Source: DASUPK01 sp963782345 (lineage in GTDB: Bacteria; Actinomycetota; Thermoleophilia; Solirubrobacterales; 70-9). From it: a DNA stretch of 64,000 bases. This document shows positions 16,629 to 24,911 of this stretch, piece after piece (position 1 is the first letter of the stretch; every line of letters starts with the position of its first letter). A program made the position numbers and the translations under genes. The stretch covers positions 32,530-96,529 of the forward strand of contig CAWAJF010000012.1 of the NCBI GenBank assembly GCA_963782345.1. The letters run 5' to 3'. A model generated the notes under the pieces. The model worked only from the letters and a program-made list of their open reading frames with translations. It had not been told where the DNA came from and did no database searches.

Positions 16629-17701
16629 AGCCCACGAAGCAGCTCCACCAGCTCGGCCAGAGCATCTGGCTCGACAACATCACCCGTGCGATGCTCGACG
16701 ACGGGACGGAGCAGCGCTACATCGACGACCTGGACGTCACCGGGCAGACCTCCAACCCGACGATCTTCGACAAGGCGATCTCCGGCGGCGACGCCTACGA
16801 CGAGCAGATCGCCGAGCTCCGGGAGAAGGGGACGGAGCCGGAGGACATCTTCTTCGAGCTCGCCCTCGCCGACGTCACGCGCGCGGCCCAGATGTTCGAG
16901 CGGATCCACAAGGAGACTGACGGGATGGACGGCTGGGTCTCGCTCGAGGTCTCGCCGCAGCTCGCCTACGACACCGGTGCGACGATCCAGCAGGCCGCCG
17001 ACCTGCACGGCCGGGCGGAGGAGAACAACTTCATCAAGATCCCGGGCACGCCGGAGGGGCTGCCCGCGATCACGGAGTCGATCTTCGCCGGGGTGCCGAT
17101 CAACGTCACGCTGCTGATGTCCGCCGAGCAGACGATGGCGGCGGCCGACGCGTACATGAAGGGCATCGAGCGGCGGATCGAGGCGGACCTCGATCCTGAT
17201 GTTCCCTCGGTCCTCTCCCTCTTCATCAGCCGCTCGGACGTCGCGGTTCACGATCAGGTTCCCGACGACATGAAGAACACGCTCGGGATCGCCGTCGGCG
17301 AGGAGACCTACGCCGAGTGGATGAAGATGCGCGGATCCGACCGCTGGAAGGGGCTGGCTGAGGAGGGCGCGCGGCTGCAGCGGCTGCTCTTCGCCAGCAC
17401 GGGCACGAAGGACCCGAACGCTTCGGAGACCCTCTACGTCGGGGCGTTCGCCGCTCCGGACACGATCAACACGATGCCCGACAAGACGCTGCTCGCCTTC
17501 GCGGAGAGCGGCGAGGTCGGCGACCCGATGCCGGAGGACGGCGGCGACTTCCAGCAGGTCTTCCAGGCGCACCGCGACGCCGGCGTCGATGTCGACGGGC
17601 TCGGCCTGCAGCTCCAGAAGGAGGGCGCGGAGAAGTTCGTCAAGTCCTGGATGGACCTGCTCGAGACGATCAAGTCGGAGTCGGAGCGGCTGGCTGCCTA
17701 G
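16625..17701 (+). CDS. tal: Transaldolase (actinobacterial long form)
   Basis: The product is 358 residues from ATG 16625, overlapping tkt (ATGA). IWLDNITR opens the barrel, VTGQTSNPTIF is the family signature, and NNFIKIPGTPEG carries the Schiff-base lysine. GVPINVTLLMS follows. The length matches the class related to mycobacterial Tal rather than the short TalC type. It transfers dihydroxyacetone units between sugar phosphates, working with Tkt. It overlaps the 3' end of the convergent split regulator locus by 4 bases. Confidence 0.95.
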   Translation: MKPTKQLHQLGQSIWLDNITRAMLDDGTEQRYIDDLDVTGQTSNPTIFDKAISGGDAYDEQIAELREKGTEPEDIFFELALADVTRAAQMFERIHKETDGMDGWVSLEVSPQLAYDTGATIQQAADLHGRAEENNFIKIPGTPEGLPAITESIFAGVPINVTLLMSAEQTMAAADAYMKGIERRIEADLDPDVPSVLSLFISRSDVAVHDQVPDDMKNTLGIAVGEETYAEWMKMRGSDRWKGLAEEGARLQRLLFASTGTKDPNASETLYVGAFAAPDTINTMPDKTLLAFAESGEVGDPMPEDGGDFQQVFQAHRDAGVDVDGLGLQLQKEGAEKFVKSWMDLLETIKSESERLAA

Positions 17702-17937
17702 GTAGCCGCCTGACGCACGGCCTCGTCTATCCGGGCGTGCCGCTCGTCGTCGGCGCCCACCATGGACCGGAAGACGTCGTGGAGGTCCTTCACCGGTAGC
17801 GCTCCGGCAGCGAACATCTCCTCGAGATCTCGCGTCCCGTCCCACCACAGCCTGATCTGCCCGTCACGCTCGATCTTCTCTGCTGTCCCGTCGGGCCTGG
17901 CGACACCTTTCGGCAGGGCCTCGGCGAGCTCCAGCAC
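17698..17937 (-). pseudogene. C-terminal half of an XRE regulator locus after an in-frame amber codon
   Basis: Seventy-nine codons run from GTG 17937 to the stop at 17698. They follow directly, in the same frame, after the TAG (17938-17940) that ends the XRE domain. The junction reads GHVLE-stop-VLELAEALP. In such proteins a Gln commonly occupies this place (VLEQVLELA), so a CAG to TAG change is a simple explanation. The segment is acidic with WWDGTRDLEEMF and a helical end. It could be re-initiated at the GTG next to the stop and act as a separate chain. Confidence 0.6.
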
Positions 17938-18186
17938 CTATTCCAGGACGTGACCGCGATGCTCGAGCTGCCCGCGAGAGGGTCGGCGACTGGGGCTCGC
18001 GTCGCGGACCTCGAGGCGATGGCCCGTGGCAGCGAGCAGTCTCTCCATGGTGGAGATGCTGGGTTCCTTGGCCCCGCTCTCGTAAGCCGAGACCGTCGCC
18101 TGGGACGTGCCGGCACGGCGCGCCAGCTCGCTTTGGCTGAGTCCGGCCTGAAGGCGCGCGGCTCGGATCGTGGTCGCTGAGTCCAC
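17938..18186 (-). CDS. XRE family helix-turn-helix regulator (truncated by amber stop)
   Basis: The product is 82 residues from GTG 18186. An upstream in-frame GTG at 18216 would place the operator inside the gene, so the shorter start is preferred. The HTH is LQAGLSQSELARRAGTSQATVSAYESGAKEPSISTMERLLAATG. The C-terminus ends EHRGHVLE at a TAG, with the frame continuing open beyond. Such XRE proteins are often the DNA-binding partner of nucleotidyltransferase-type toxins, but no toxin gene is adjacent here. A 16-bp perfect palindrome lies just upstream. Confidence 0.72.
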   Translation of the reverse strand: MDSATTIRAARLQAGLSQSELARRAGTSQATVSAYESGAKEPSISTMERLLAATGHRLEVRDASPSRRPSRGQLEHRGHVLE

Positions 18187-18195
18187 GGGAAGAGT

Positions 18196-18211
18196 ATATC
18201 CAGCTGGATAT
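18196..18211. promoter_or_regulatory. 16-bp perfect palindromic operator
   Basis: ATATCCAGCTGGATAT at 18196-18211 is a perfect palindrome between the XRE gene and pgi, which diverge from it. It lies 10 bases from the XRE start and 28 bases from the pgi start, suited to autorepression by the XRE protein. Any effect on pgi is inference. Confidence 0.7.
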
Positions 18212-18238
18212 GGCACCGCGGGCGGTAGGCTGCGCCGG

Positions 18239-19870
18239 GTGAGCGCGGAACCACAGCTTCGAAGGCAGGAGGCCTGGAAGGCCCTCGAGCAGCACCACGC
18301 CGAGATCGGGGAGCGCCATCTCCGCGAGTTCTTCGCCGAGGACGCTGACCGCGGCGAGCGACTGGTCGCCGAGGGCGCTGGCCTCTTCCTCGACTACTCG
18401 AAGAATCGGATCACCGACGAGACGCTGAAGCTGCTCACGCAGCTCGCGGACGAGCAGGGGGTCGCCGAGCGCCGCGACGCGATGTTCCGCGGCGAGCACA
18501 TCAACGTCTCGGAGGATCGCGCGGTGCTCCACGTCGCGCTGCGGATGCCGAAGGAGCGCTCGCTGATCGTCGACGGCGAGGACGTCGTCAAGCAGGTCCA
18601 CGAGGTGCTCGACCGGATGTCGGCTTTCGCCGAGCGCGTCCGCTCCGGCGAGTGGAAGGGGCACACCGGCAAGCCGATCCGCAACGTGATCAACATCGGC
18701 ATCGGCGGCTCGGACCTGGGGCCGGTGATGGCCTACGAGGCGCTCCGCCACTACTCGAATCGCGAGATGACCTTCCGGTTCGTCTCCAACGTCGACGGGA
18801 CCGACTTCGCCGAGAAGACGAGGGACCTCGATCCCGAGGAGACGCTCTTCGTCGTCTCCTCCAAGACCTTCACGACCCTGGAGACGATGACCAACGCCAA
18901 GACAGCGCGCGAGTGGGCGCTCGCGAAGCTGGGCTCCGACGACGCGATCGCCAAGCACTTCGTCGCCGTCTCCACCAACGCCGAGGGCGTCTCCGAGTTC
19001 GGCATCGACACCGACAACATGTTCGGCTTCTGGGACTGGGTCGGCGGCCGATACTCGATGGACTCCGCGATCGGGCTCTCGACGATGCTCGCGATCGGGC
19101 CCGAGGCCTTCGCCGAGATGCTCGCCGGCTTCCATGCCGTCGACGAGCACTTCGTCGAGACCCCGATCGGCCAGAGCCTCCCGTCGATCATGGGCCTGCT
19201 TGCGGTCTGGTACGGCGACTTCTTCGGCGCGCAGACGGTAGGCGTCTTCCCGTACGACCAGTACCTGCACCGCTTCCCGGCTTACCTCCAGCAGCTGACC
19301 ATGGAGTCGAACGGCAAGCACGTCACCGTCGACGGCGCCCGGGTGGACTACGACACGGGCGCGATCTTCTGGGGCGAGCCGGGGACCAACGGCCAGCACT
19401 CCTTCTACCAGCTGATCCACCAGGGGACCCGGCTCATCCCCTGCGACTTCATCGGCTTCATGCACACGCTGAATCCGCTCGGCGACCACCACGACCTGCT
19501 GATGTCGAATGTCTTCGCCCAGCCCGAGGCGCTCGCCTTCGGCAAGACGCCGGAGCAGGTCAGGGAGGAGGGGACACCCGAGCCGGTCGTCCCGCACCGC
19601 GTCATGGAGGGCAACCGGCCCTCCAACGTGATCCTGGCCGACAGGCTCACCCCGCACACGCTCGGCTCGTTCGTCGCGCTGTATGAGCACAGCGTCTTCA
19701 CGCAGGGTGCGATCTGGGGGATCGACTCCTTCGACCAGTGGGGCGTCGAGCTCGGCAAGCAGCTGGCGGTGAAGATCATTCCCCAGCTCCAGGCCCCGGA
19801 CGAGCCGGACCTCGACCACGACAGCTCGACCAACGCGTTGATCCGCCGTTACCGGGACCACCGTGCCTGA
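18239..19870 (+). CDS. pgi: Glucose-6-phosphate isomerase
   Basis: The product is 543 residues from GTG 18239. NIGIGGSDLGPVMAYEAL is the sugar-phosphate site, FVSNVDGTD and VVSSKTFTTLETMTNA follow, QQLTMESNGK carries the catalytic Glu, and GVELGKQLA holds the conserved Lys near the end. It links fructose 6-phosphate from Tkt/Tal back to Zwf, allowing a cyclic pentose-phosphate route. The final 8 bases overlap the HAD phosphatase gene. Confidence 0.96.
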   Translation: MSAEPQLRRQEAWKALEQHHAEIGERHLREFFAEDADRGERLVAEGAGLFLDYSKNRITDETLKLLTQLADEQGVAERRDAMFRGEHINVSEDRAVLHVALRMPKERSLIVDGEDVVKQVHEVLDRMSAFAERVRSGEWKGHTGKPIRNVINIGIGGSDLGPVMAYEALRHYSNREMTFRFVSNVDGTDFAEKTRDLDPEETLFVVSSKTFTTLETMTNAKTAREWALAKLGSDDAIAKHFVAVSTNAEGVSEFGIDTDNMFGFWDWVGGRYSMDSAIGLSTMLAIGPEAFAEMLAGFHAVDEHFVETPIGQSLPSIMGLLAVWYGDFFGAQTVGVFPYDQYLHRFPAYLQQLTMESNGKHVTVDGARVDYDTGAIFWGEPGTNGQHSFYQLIHQGTRLIPCDFIGFMHTLNPLGDHHDLLMSNVFAQPEALAFGKTPEQVREEGTPEPVVPHRVMEGNRPSNVILADRLTPHTLGSFVALYEHSVFTQGAIWGIDSFDQWGVELGKQLAVKIIPQLQAPDEPDLDHDSSTNALIRRYRDHRA

Positions 19871-20537
19871 TACCCAGGCGATCCTCTTCGACATCGACGG
19901 GACGCTGATCACCACCGGCGGAGCCAGCGACCGCGCCTGGAAGCGGGCCTTCAAGGAGCTTCAGGGCGTGGACGTCGACGTGCCGGCCGTGACCGGCAAG
20001 GGCGTCCCCGACCCTGAGGTGGGGCGGGTCGTCTTCAGGAACGCCCTCGGCCGTGAGCCGGCGCAGGAGGAGTCCGACGCGCTGATGCGCCGGCGCCTCG
20101 ACCACCTCTCCGAGGAGGTCGAGAGCTCGCCGGGTTTCGAGGTGCACGACGGCGTGCTCGATCTGCTCGAGAAGCTGATCGACGACGGTTTGCTGCTCGG
20201 CCTGACCACCGGCAACGTCGAGGAGGCGGCCCACATCAAGCTCCAGCGCGCCAACCTCAACCGCTTCTTCTCCTTCGGCGGCTACGGCTCGGACTCACCG
20301 GACCGCACCGAGCTCACCAAGACGGCGCTCGAGCGCGCGGAGTTCGTCTCCGGCGACACCCTCGACCCCGATCGCTGCTTCTCCTGCGGAGACACGCCGC
20401 GCGACGTCGAGGCGGGCCACGGCGCCGGGATCAGGGTGGTTGGCGTCGCCACCGGCGAGTTCACGGTCGAGGAGCTGCGGGAGGCCGGGGCCGACGCTGC
20501 GGTGAAGACGCTGCGCGAGGGCCTGCCGCTGCTCTAG
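19863..20537 (+). CDS. HAD superfamily hydrolase (phosphoglycolate-phosphatase-like)
   Basis: The product is 224 residues from GTG 19863. FDIDGTLITTGG is HAD motif I with the nucleophilic Asp, LLGLTTGNVEE is motif II, and CFSCGDTPRDVEAGHGAG gives motifs III-IV. The helical cap between motifs I and II (subfamily IA) fits phosphatases of small sugar phosphates. Its overlap with pgi suggests clean-up of a sugar phosphate in the same pathway. The exact substrate is unknown. Confidence 0.85.
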   Translation: MPDTQAILFDIDGTLITTGGASDRAWKRAFKELQGVDVDVPAVTGKGVPDPEVGRVVFRNALGREPAQEESDALMRRRLDHLSEEVESSPGFEVHDGVLDLLEKLIDDGLLLGLTTGNVEEAAHIKLQRANLNRFFSFGGYGSDSPDRTELTKTALERAEFVSGDTLDPDRCFSCGDTPRDVEAGHGAGIRVVGVATGEFTVEELREAGADAAVKTLREGLPLL

Positions 20538-21181
20538 TCGACCAGCCGGCGGCTGACCGCCCACCGGCTGAGCTCGTGGCGGTTGGAGAGCTGAAGCTTG
20601 CGGAGCACCGAGCTGACGTGGGCCTCGACGGTCTTCGCCGAGATGCTGAGTCGCAGGGCGATCTCCTTGTAGAGGTAGCCGCGGGCGATGTAGCGGAGGA
20701 CCTCGCGCTCGCGGGCGGTGAGCTGATCGAGCTCGGCATCCACCTCCTCGGCGGGAAGGTCGCCGGCGAACGCGTCGAGCACGAAGCCGGCGAGGCGGGG
20801 TGAGAAGACCGCGTCGCCGTCATGCACTCGCTTGATCGCGTCAACGAGCTCGTCCCCGGTGATCGTCTTGGTGACGTAGCCTCGCGCGCCGGCGCGGACG
20901 ATCGCGATCACGTCCTTGGGATCGTCCGAGACGGAGAGCGCCAGGAAGTGCTGCTGCGGACGCTGCTTGACGACCTGCTCGATCACCTCGACACCCCCGC
21001 CGCCGGACATGTGGACGTCGAGCAGCGCGACATCGGGCTCGTGCTCGGCGATCGCGCGTACCGCGCTCTCGACCGAGTCCGCCTCGCCGAGGACCTCGAC
21101 CTTCTCCTCGAGCTCGGCCTTGACGCCGGACCGGAAGATCCCGTGGTCGTCGACGATGACGACCGAGGGCATCGAGCTCAT
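20534..21181 (-). CDS. NarL/LuxR-type response regulator
   Basis: The product is 215 residues from ATG 21181 in the sensor kinase stop (ATGA). The receiver domain has VIVDDHGIFRSGV, the phosphoacceptor Asp in VALLDVHMSGGGG, and KTITGDELVDAI. LTAREREVLRYIARGYLYKEIALRLSISAKTVEAHVSSVLRKL is a LuxR HTH. It is the cytosolic output of the PspC/kinase/regulator trio encoded here. The 3' end overlaps the convergent HAD gene by 4 bases. Confidence 0.95.
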   Translation of the reverse strand: MSSMPSVVIVDDHGIFRSGVKAELEEKVEVLGEADSVESAVRAIAEHEPDVALLDVHMSGGGGVEVIEQVVKQRPQQHFLALSVSDDPKDVIAIVRAGARGYVTKTITGDELVDAIKRVHDGDAVFSPRLAGFVLDAFAGDLPAEEVDAELDQLTAREREVLRYIARGYLYKEIALRLSISAKTVEAHVSSVLRKLQLSNRHELSRWAVSRRLVD

Positions 21182-22179
21182 CGCCCTCCTCCCTTTATGC
21201 GCAGCTCCACCTCGGTGCCCTCGCCGGGCTCGCTGCGGATCTCGGCCCGGCCTCCATGACGCTTCATGCGGCCGATTATCGACTCGCGGACGCCATGGCG
21301 GTGATCCGGGACCGCGCCGGGGTCGAAGCCGGGCCCGCGGTCGTCGATGAAGACCCGCGCGTCGCCGTTCTCGATCTCCGCGTAGAGCCTGACCGGGCCT
21401 CCTTCCGATGCGAACTTGGCGGCGTTTGTGAGCGCCTCCCTCGCGGCGCCGACCAGGGCACCCGTCCTCTCGTCGAGCGCCGCGTCCCCCACGACGATCG
21501 CCTCGATCGGCGCGCCGTGGGAATCCTCGATCTCGGCCGCGGCGGCGCGCAGGGCGTCGGCGAGCCGCTCGTCCGGTCGGGTCGGCTGGTCGTCGGAGAG
21601 CCACTCGCGCAGCTCGCGCTCCTGCCTGCGAGCGAGCCTCGCGACCTGCTCGGGGTCGTCGGAGCGCTTCTGGATCAGGGCGAGCGTCTGCAGGACGGAG
21701 TCGTGGAGATGAGCGGCCACCGCCGAGCGCTCCTCCGAGCGGGCGCGAGCGACCCGCTCGGTGCCGAGCCGCCTCACCATCGCGAGCCAGAACGGAGCGG
21801 AGATCAGCATCAGCGCGATCGTCACCACGAGCGCCGCCAGCGCCACCCTGCCAACGGCCTCGAGCGATCCGTTCGCCCAGGCGAAGAGGAGGCCCGCGCC
21901 GAGCAAGATCCCCAGCGCGAACCCGATCTTCGAGATCCGGCCGGCCTCGCGGCCCAACGCCGCCGTAGCGAGGTCCTCCTCACCGGGTTCGGCTCCGCGT
22001 TGCGATCGCCGCCGGCCGAAGCCGCTTGCGACCAGGGTCAAAGCGATGCATCCGGCCAGCCCGCCGAGGGACTCACCCGCGGTCAGCTCCAGCGTTCCGC
22101 TCGTCTGCAGGAGTAGGAACGCGCCGAGGACCAGGACGGCTGTCCCGGTCCCCAGCGTCCCCAGATCTGGCTTAGTCAC
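21178..22179 (-). CDS. Sensor histidine kinase (HisKA_3 type)
   Basis: The product is 333 residues from GTG 22179, overlapping the PspC gene (GTGA). Four predicted membrane helices in two pairs occupy the first half. AAHLHDSVLQTLALIQKR contains the phosphoacceptor His of the NarL-partner class. AAREALTNAAKFA is the N box and VFIDDRGPGFDPG the G1 box of the ATPase domain. With no extracellular domain, signal input probably comes through the membrane or through PspC. Confidence 0.93.
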   Translation of the reverse strand: MTKPDLGTLGTGTAVLVLGAFLLLQTSGTLELTAGESLGGLAGCIALTLVASGFGRRRSQRGAEPGEEDLATAALGREAGRISKIGFALGILLGAGLLFAWANGSLEAVGRVALAALVVTIALMLISAPFWLAMVRRLGTERVARARSEERSAVAAHLHDSVLQTLALIQKRSDDPEQVARLARRQERELREWLSDDQPTRPDERLADALRAAAAEIEDSHGAPIEAIVVGDAALDERTGALVGAAREALTNAAKFASEGGPVRLYAEIENGDARVFIDDRGPGFDPGAVPDHRHGVRESIIGRMKRHGGRAEIRSEPGEGTEVELRIKGGGR

Positions 22180-23168
22180 CTACCGCATACCCGCCTTTGC
22201 GCCTCGGCTTCCTGGGTGTGATGGTCGTAGTCGACTCCACGGGAATCGATCTCGTCGGGAGTCTCGTCGGTGACGATCAACTGACCGAGCTGGATGTCCG
22301 CATCGAGGTCAAGCCGAGGGGCGTTGCTGGTCGGGCTCCCCTGATCGACGTCGGGGTCGATCCCGTGACTGACGTCGCCGGCGACGATCAGCTCGCCCGC
22401 CTTCCCGTCGGCGTGTCCGACCACGCAGACATTGGACGGTACGGAGACGATCATCTGGCCTATGCCCAGGTGCGCCGAGGCCGGAATCGCCTGTCCGGGC
22501 TTCCAGGGCAGCTCCCGGAGGTCCACCACCAACCGGCCCGTGCCGAGCTTGTACCCGTCGGCGGGAATGTCGGCCGCCACGGTGGGCGTGTACGTTCGCT
22601 CGCCGATCGAGTTGTCGAACTTGATGTCGGCGGCGGCGATGGCGCCGGCAGGGATGCCCAGCACCAGCGCGAGGATGAGCAGCGGAGGCGTGGCCCGTCG
22701 CCGGACGTCCCTCGCGAACGCCGCGGCCACCAGGGCCACGCCGAGTGCGATCACGACCGCGGCGACCAGCGTGCCGTGCCCGGTTGCGGTGGCCCAGGCG
22801 CTGACCAGGGCCAGTCCCGCCGCCATACCCAGGGCGATCGCGACCAGGATGCAGACGAGCACGACCTTGCCGAGTCTCGCCCAGATGCTCTCGCGCACCG
22901 GCTGGCCGGTCCCGTCGTCTTCCGGCAGCGCCACCGCCAGGACCAGATAGGCGAGCAGCCCGGCGCCGCCGAACAGGGTGATGAGCACGAACGCGGCTCT
23001 GACCAGCGTCGCGTTGAACCCGACGTGGTCGGCGAGGCCGCCCGCGACGCCCCAGAGCATCCGATCGTCCCTCGATCGGAGCAGCGGGCGTCGCGGACCG
23101 ACCGCGGCCTTCTCTTCCGTCTTCGCCTTCGTGTTCTTTGTCTTCTCGTTCTTGTCTTTGTCTGTCAT
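22176..23168 (-). CDS. PspC domain membrane protein
   Basis: The product is 330 residues from ATG 23168. The N-terminus is highly Lys-rich. A PspC domain then begins RSRDDRMLWGVAGGLADHVG and continues LLAYLVLAVALPED. Three or four further helices precede a C-terminal beta-rich domain (about residue 190 onward) resembling LiaF/DUF4097-type cell-wall-active folds. The gene overlaps the sensor kinase, so it probably supplies envelope-stress input to the two-component system, as in the LiaF/LiaRS model (inference). Confidence 0.85.
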   Translation of the reverse strand: MTDKDKNEKTKNTKAKTEEKAAVGPRRPLLRSRDDRMLWGVAGGLADHVGFNATLVRAAFVLITLFGGAGLLAYLVLAVALPEDDGTGQPVRESIWARLGKVVLVCILVAIALGMAAGLALVSAWATATGHGTLVAAVVIALGVALVAAAFARDVRRRATPPLLILALVLGIPAGAIAAADIKFDNSIGERTYTPTVAADIPADGYKLGTGRLVVDLRELPWKPGQAIPASAHLGIGQMIVSVPSNVCVVGHADGKAGELIVAGDVSHGIDPDVDQGSPTSNAPRLDLDADIQLGQLIVTDETPDEIDSRGVDYDHHTQEAEAQRRVCGR

Positions 23169-23253
23169 GCCACGACCTTGACGCGCGGACGGTGTCGCGT
23201 CTATCGGGAATCATCCCTAGGAGCCCCCTAACGCCGCTCGCTAGGCTCGCTCC

Positions 23254-23421
23254 ATGGCTTCACGAAGGATCGTCCCGACTCATTTCCGGTCTGACGGCAA
23301 GCCGAAGACGGCCTATGAAAGTGAGGCCGTCGCGCGCGCGGAGGCCCAGCGGCTGGGGATGACCTACTACCGCTGCGATTTCTGCAACCACTTCCACCTG
23401 GCGAGCAGGCCGGCCGGCTGA
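23254..23421 (+). CDS. Small zinc-finger-like protein
   Basis: The product is 55 residues from ATG 23254. It is basic, with YYRCDFCNHFHLA near the end, giving Cys-x2-Cys-x2-His-x-His, which looks like a compact zinc site. The fold may resemble a small zinc ribbon, since the first half (AYESEAVARAEAQRLG) is helical. Similar short proteins with a C-terminal CxxCxxxH motif occur in actinobacteria. The function is unknown. It has a short upstream gap with the divergent PspC gene. Confidence 0.65.
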   Translation: MASRRIVPTHFRSDGKPKTAYESEAVARAEAQRLGMTYYRCDFCNHFHLASRPAG

Positions 23422-23510
23422 CCGAGTTCACCCGGAGCGGGTGATGCGATTGAATGCGGTCACGGAGAGGATTGGCCGTCAGCCGCCGAATACGGAACGG
23501 AGTCTGCCCA

Positions 23511-24911
23511 GTGCCTTCCACGCCAAAGCCAGCCGATGTCTTCGTCGCCTTCGGGATCTCCGGGGATCTCGCCAAGGTGATGACCTTCCATTCGCTCTAC
23601 CGGCTCGAGGCGCGCGGGCTGCTCAACTGCCCGGTCGTCGGCGTCGCGTTCGACGATTGGACGGATGAGGACATGCGCAAGCATGCGACGAAGGCGATCA
23701 GGGCGCTCGAGAAGAAGGTCGACACGAAGGTCCTCAATCGCCTGACGAGGCGGCTCTCCTACGTCCAGGGCGACTTCTCCGAGCCGGACACCTACGAGCG
23801 GCTCGCCAAGAAGATCAAGCGGGCCAAGTCCCCGGTCTTCTATCTGGAGATCCCGCCCTCGCTGTTCGGGATGACGATCAAGGGGCTCGCCGAGGCCGGG
23901 CTGACCGAGAACGCCCGGGTCGTCGTCGAGAAGCCCTTCGGCCACGACCTCAAGTCGGCGCGGGAGCTCGCCGCCGAGATCCATCAGTACATCGACGAGG
24001 AGCAGCTCTACCGGATCGACCACTTCCTCGGCAAGATGGGTCTGACGGAGATCCTCTTTCTGCGCTTCGCGAACCCGATGCTCGAGGCGGTGTGGAATCG
24101 CAGGCACGTCGCCTGCGTGCAGATCACCATGGCCGAGGACTTCGGGGTCTCGGACCGGGGCCACTTCTACGACCCGGTCGGGGCCCTGCGGGACGTGGTG
24201 GTCAACCATTTGATGCAGGTGGTGGCCGCCTCTGCGATGGAGCCGCCGGCGGGGCGGGACGCGCGGGCCTTGAAGGACGCCATGTTCGCGGTCTTCGCGT
24301 CGATGCCGCCGGCCAGCACCAGGCAGTATGTCCGGGGGCAGTACCGGGGCTACAAGCAGGTCCAGGGCGTCGCCAAGGGCTCGACCACTGAGACGTACGC
24401 CGCCCTCCGGGTCGGGATAGACAACTGGCGCTGGAGCGGAGTTCCCTTCTTCATCCGGACGGGGAAGCTGCTCCCGGTGACCCAGACGGAGCTCAGGCTG
24501 ATCTTCGAGGAGCCACCGCGACTCGGCTTCCGTGGCCCAAGGCTGAGACGCCCGGGTCCCGATCAGCTCGTCGTCAAGATGGACCCGAGCACGGGGATCC
24601 GATTCCAGCTCGAAGCCCAGCGGGGGGCTGACGTCGATCCCGCCCCGATCAGCCTCGATATGGAGTTCGCGCAGGAGGGCGGTGAGGGTCCGACGCCCTA
24701 CGAGGTGCTCCTCTACGCCGCGATGATGGGGAACAGCACCCGTTTCACGCGGCAGGACAGCGTGGAGGAGACCTGGCGGATCATGGCGCCGCTCCTCAAG
24801 CGCCCGCCCAAGGTTCATCCGTACAAGCCGGGCTCGTGGGGGCCGAGCGCCGCCGACGCCCTGGTCAAGGAGTACGGTGGATGGCACGGTCCATGGTTGG
24901 CCGATGACTGA
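23511..24911 (+). CDS. zwf: Glucose-6-phosphate dehydrogenase (second, diverged copy)
   Basis: The product is 466 residues from GTG 23511; the frame is open upstream but shows no better start. FGISGDLAKVM, YRIDHFLGKMG, EKPFGHDL and RWSGVPFFIRTGK retain catalytic and binding residues. It differs from the first copy in GKMG versus GKEP after the catalytic His block and in the C-terminal half. It begins an overlapping run with a GH15 enzyme, so it may serve glucose released from alpha-glucosides, while the first copy serves general metabolism (inference). Confidence 0.93.
   Translation: MPSTPKPADVFVAFGISGDLAKVMTFHSLYRLEARGLLNCPVVGVAFDDWTDEDMRKHATKAIRALEKKVDTKVLNRLTRRLSYVQGDFSEPDTYERLAKKIKRAKSPVFYLEIPPSLFGMTIKGLAEAGLTENARVVVEKPFGHDLKSARELAAEIHQYIDEEQLYRIDHFLGKMGLTEILFLRFANPMLEAVWNRRHVACVQITMAEDFGVSDRGHFYDPVGALRDVVVNHLMQVVAASAMEPPAGRDARALKDAMFAVFASMPPASTRQYVRGQYRGYKQVQGVAKGSTTETYAALRVGIDNWRWSGVPFFIRTGKLLPVTQTELRLIFEEPPRLGFRGPRLRRPGPDQLVVKMDPSTGIRFQLEAQRGADVDPAPISLDMEFAQEGGEGPTPYEVLLYAAMMGNSTRFTRQDSVEETWRIMAPLLKRPPKVHPYKPGSWGPSAADALVKEYGGWHGPWLADD

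Noticed and set aside
17938..17940. Amber codon read as a non-standard amino acid
   Set aside because: No pyrrolysine machinery or related signals are visible; a nonsense mutation or re-initiation is simpler.
17864..19954. 696-codon minus-strand frame opposite pgi
   Set aside because: Covers pgi and the XRE locus on the wrong strand; composition is typical of antisense GC-rich frames.
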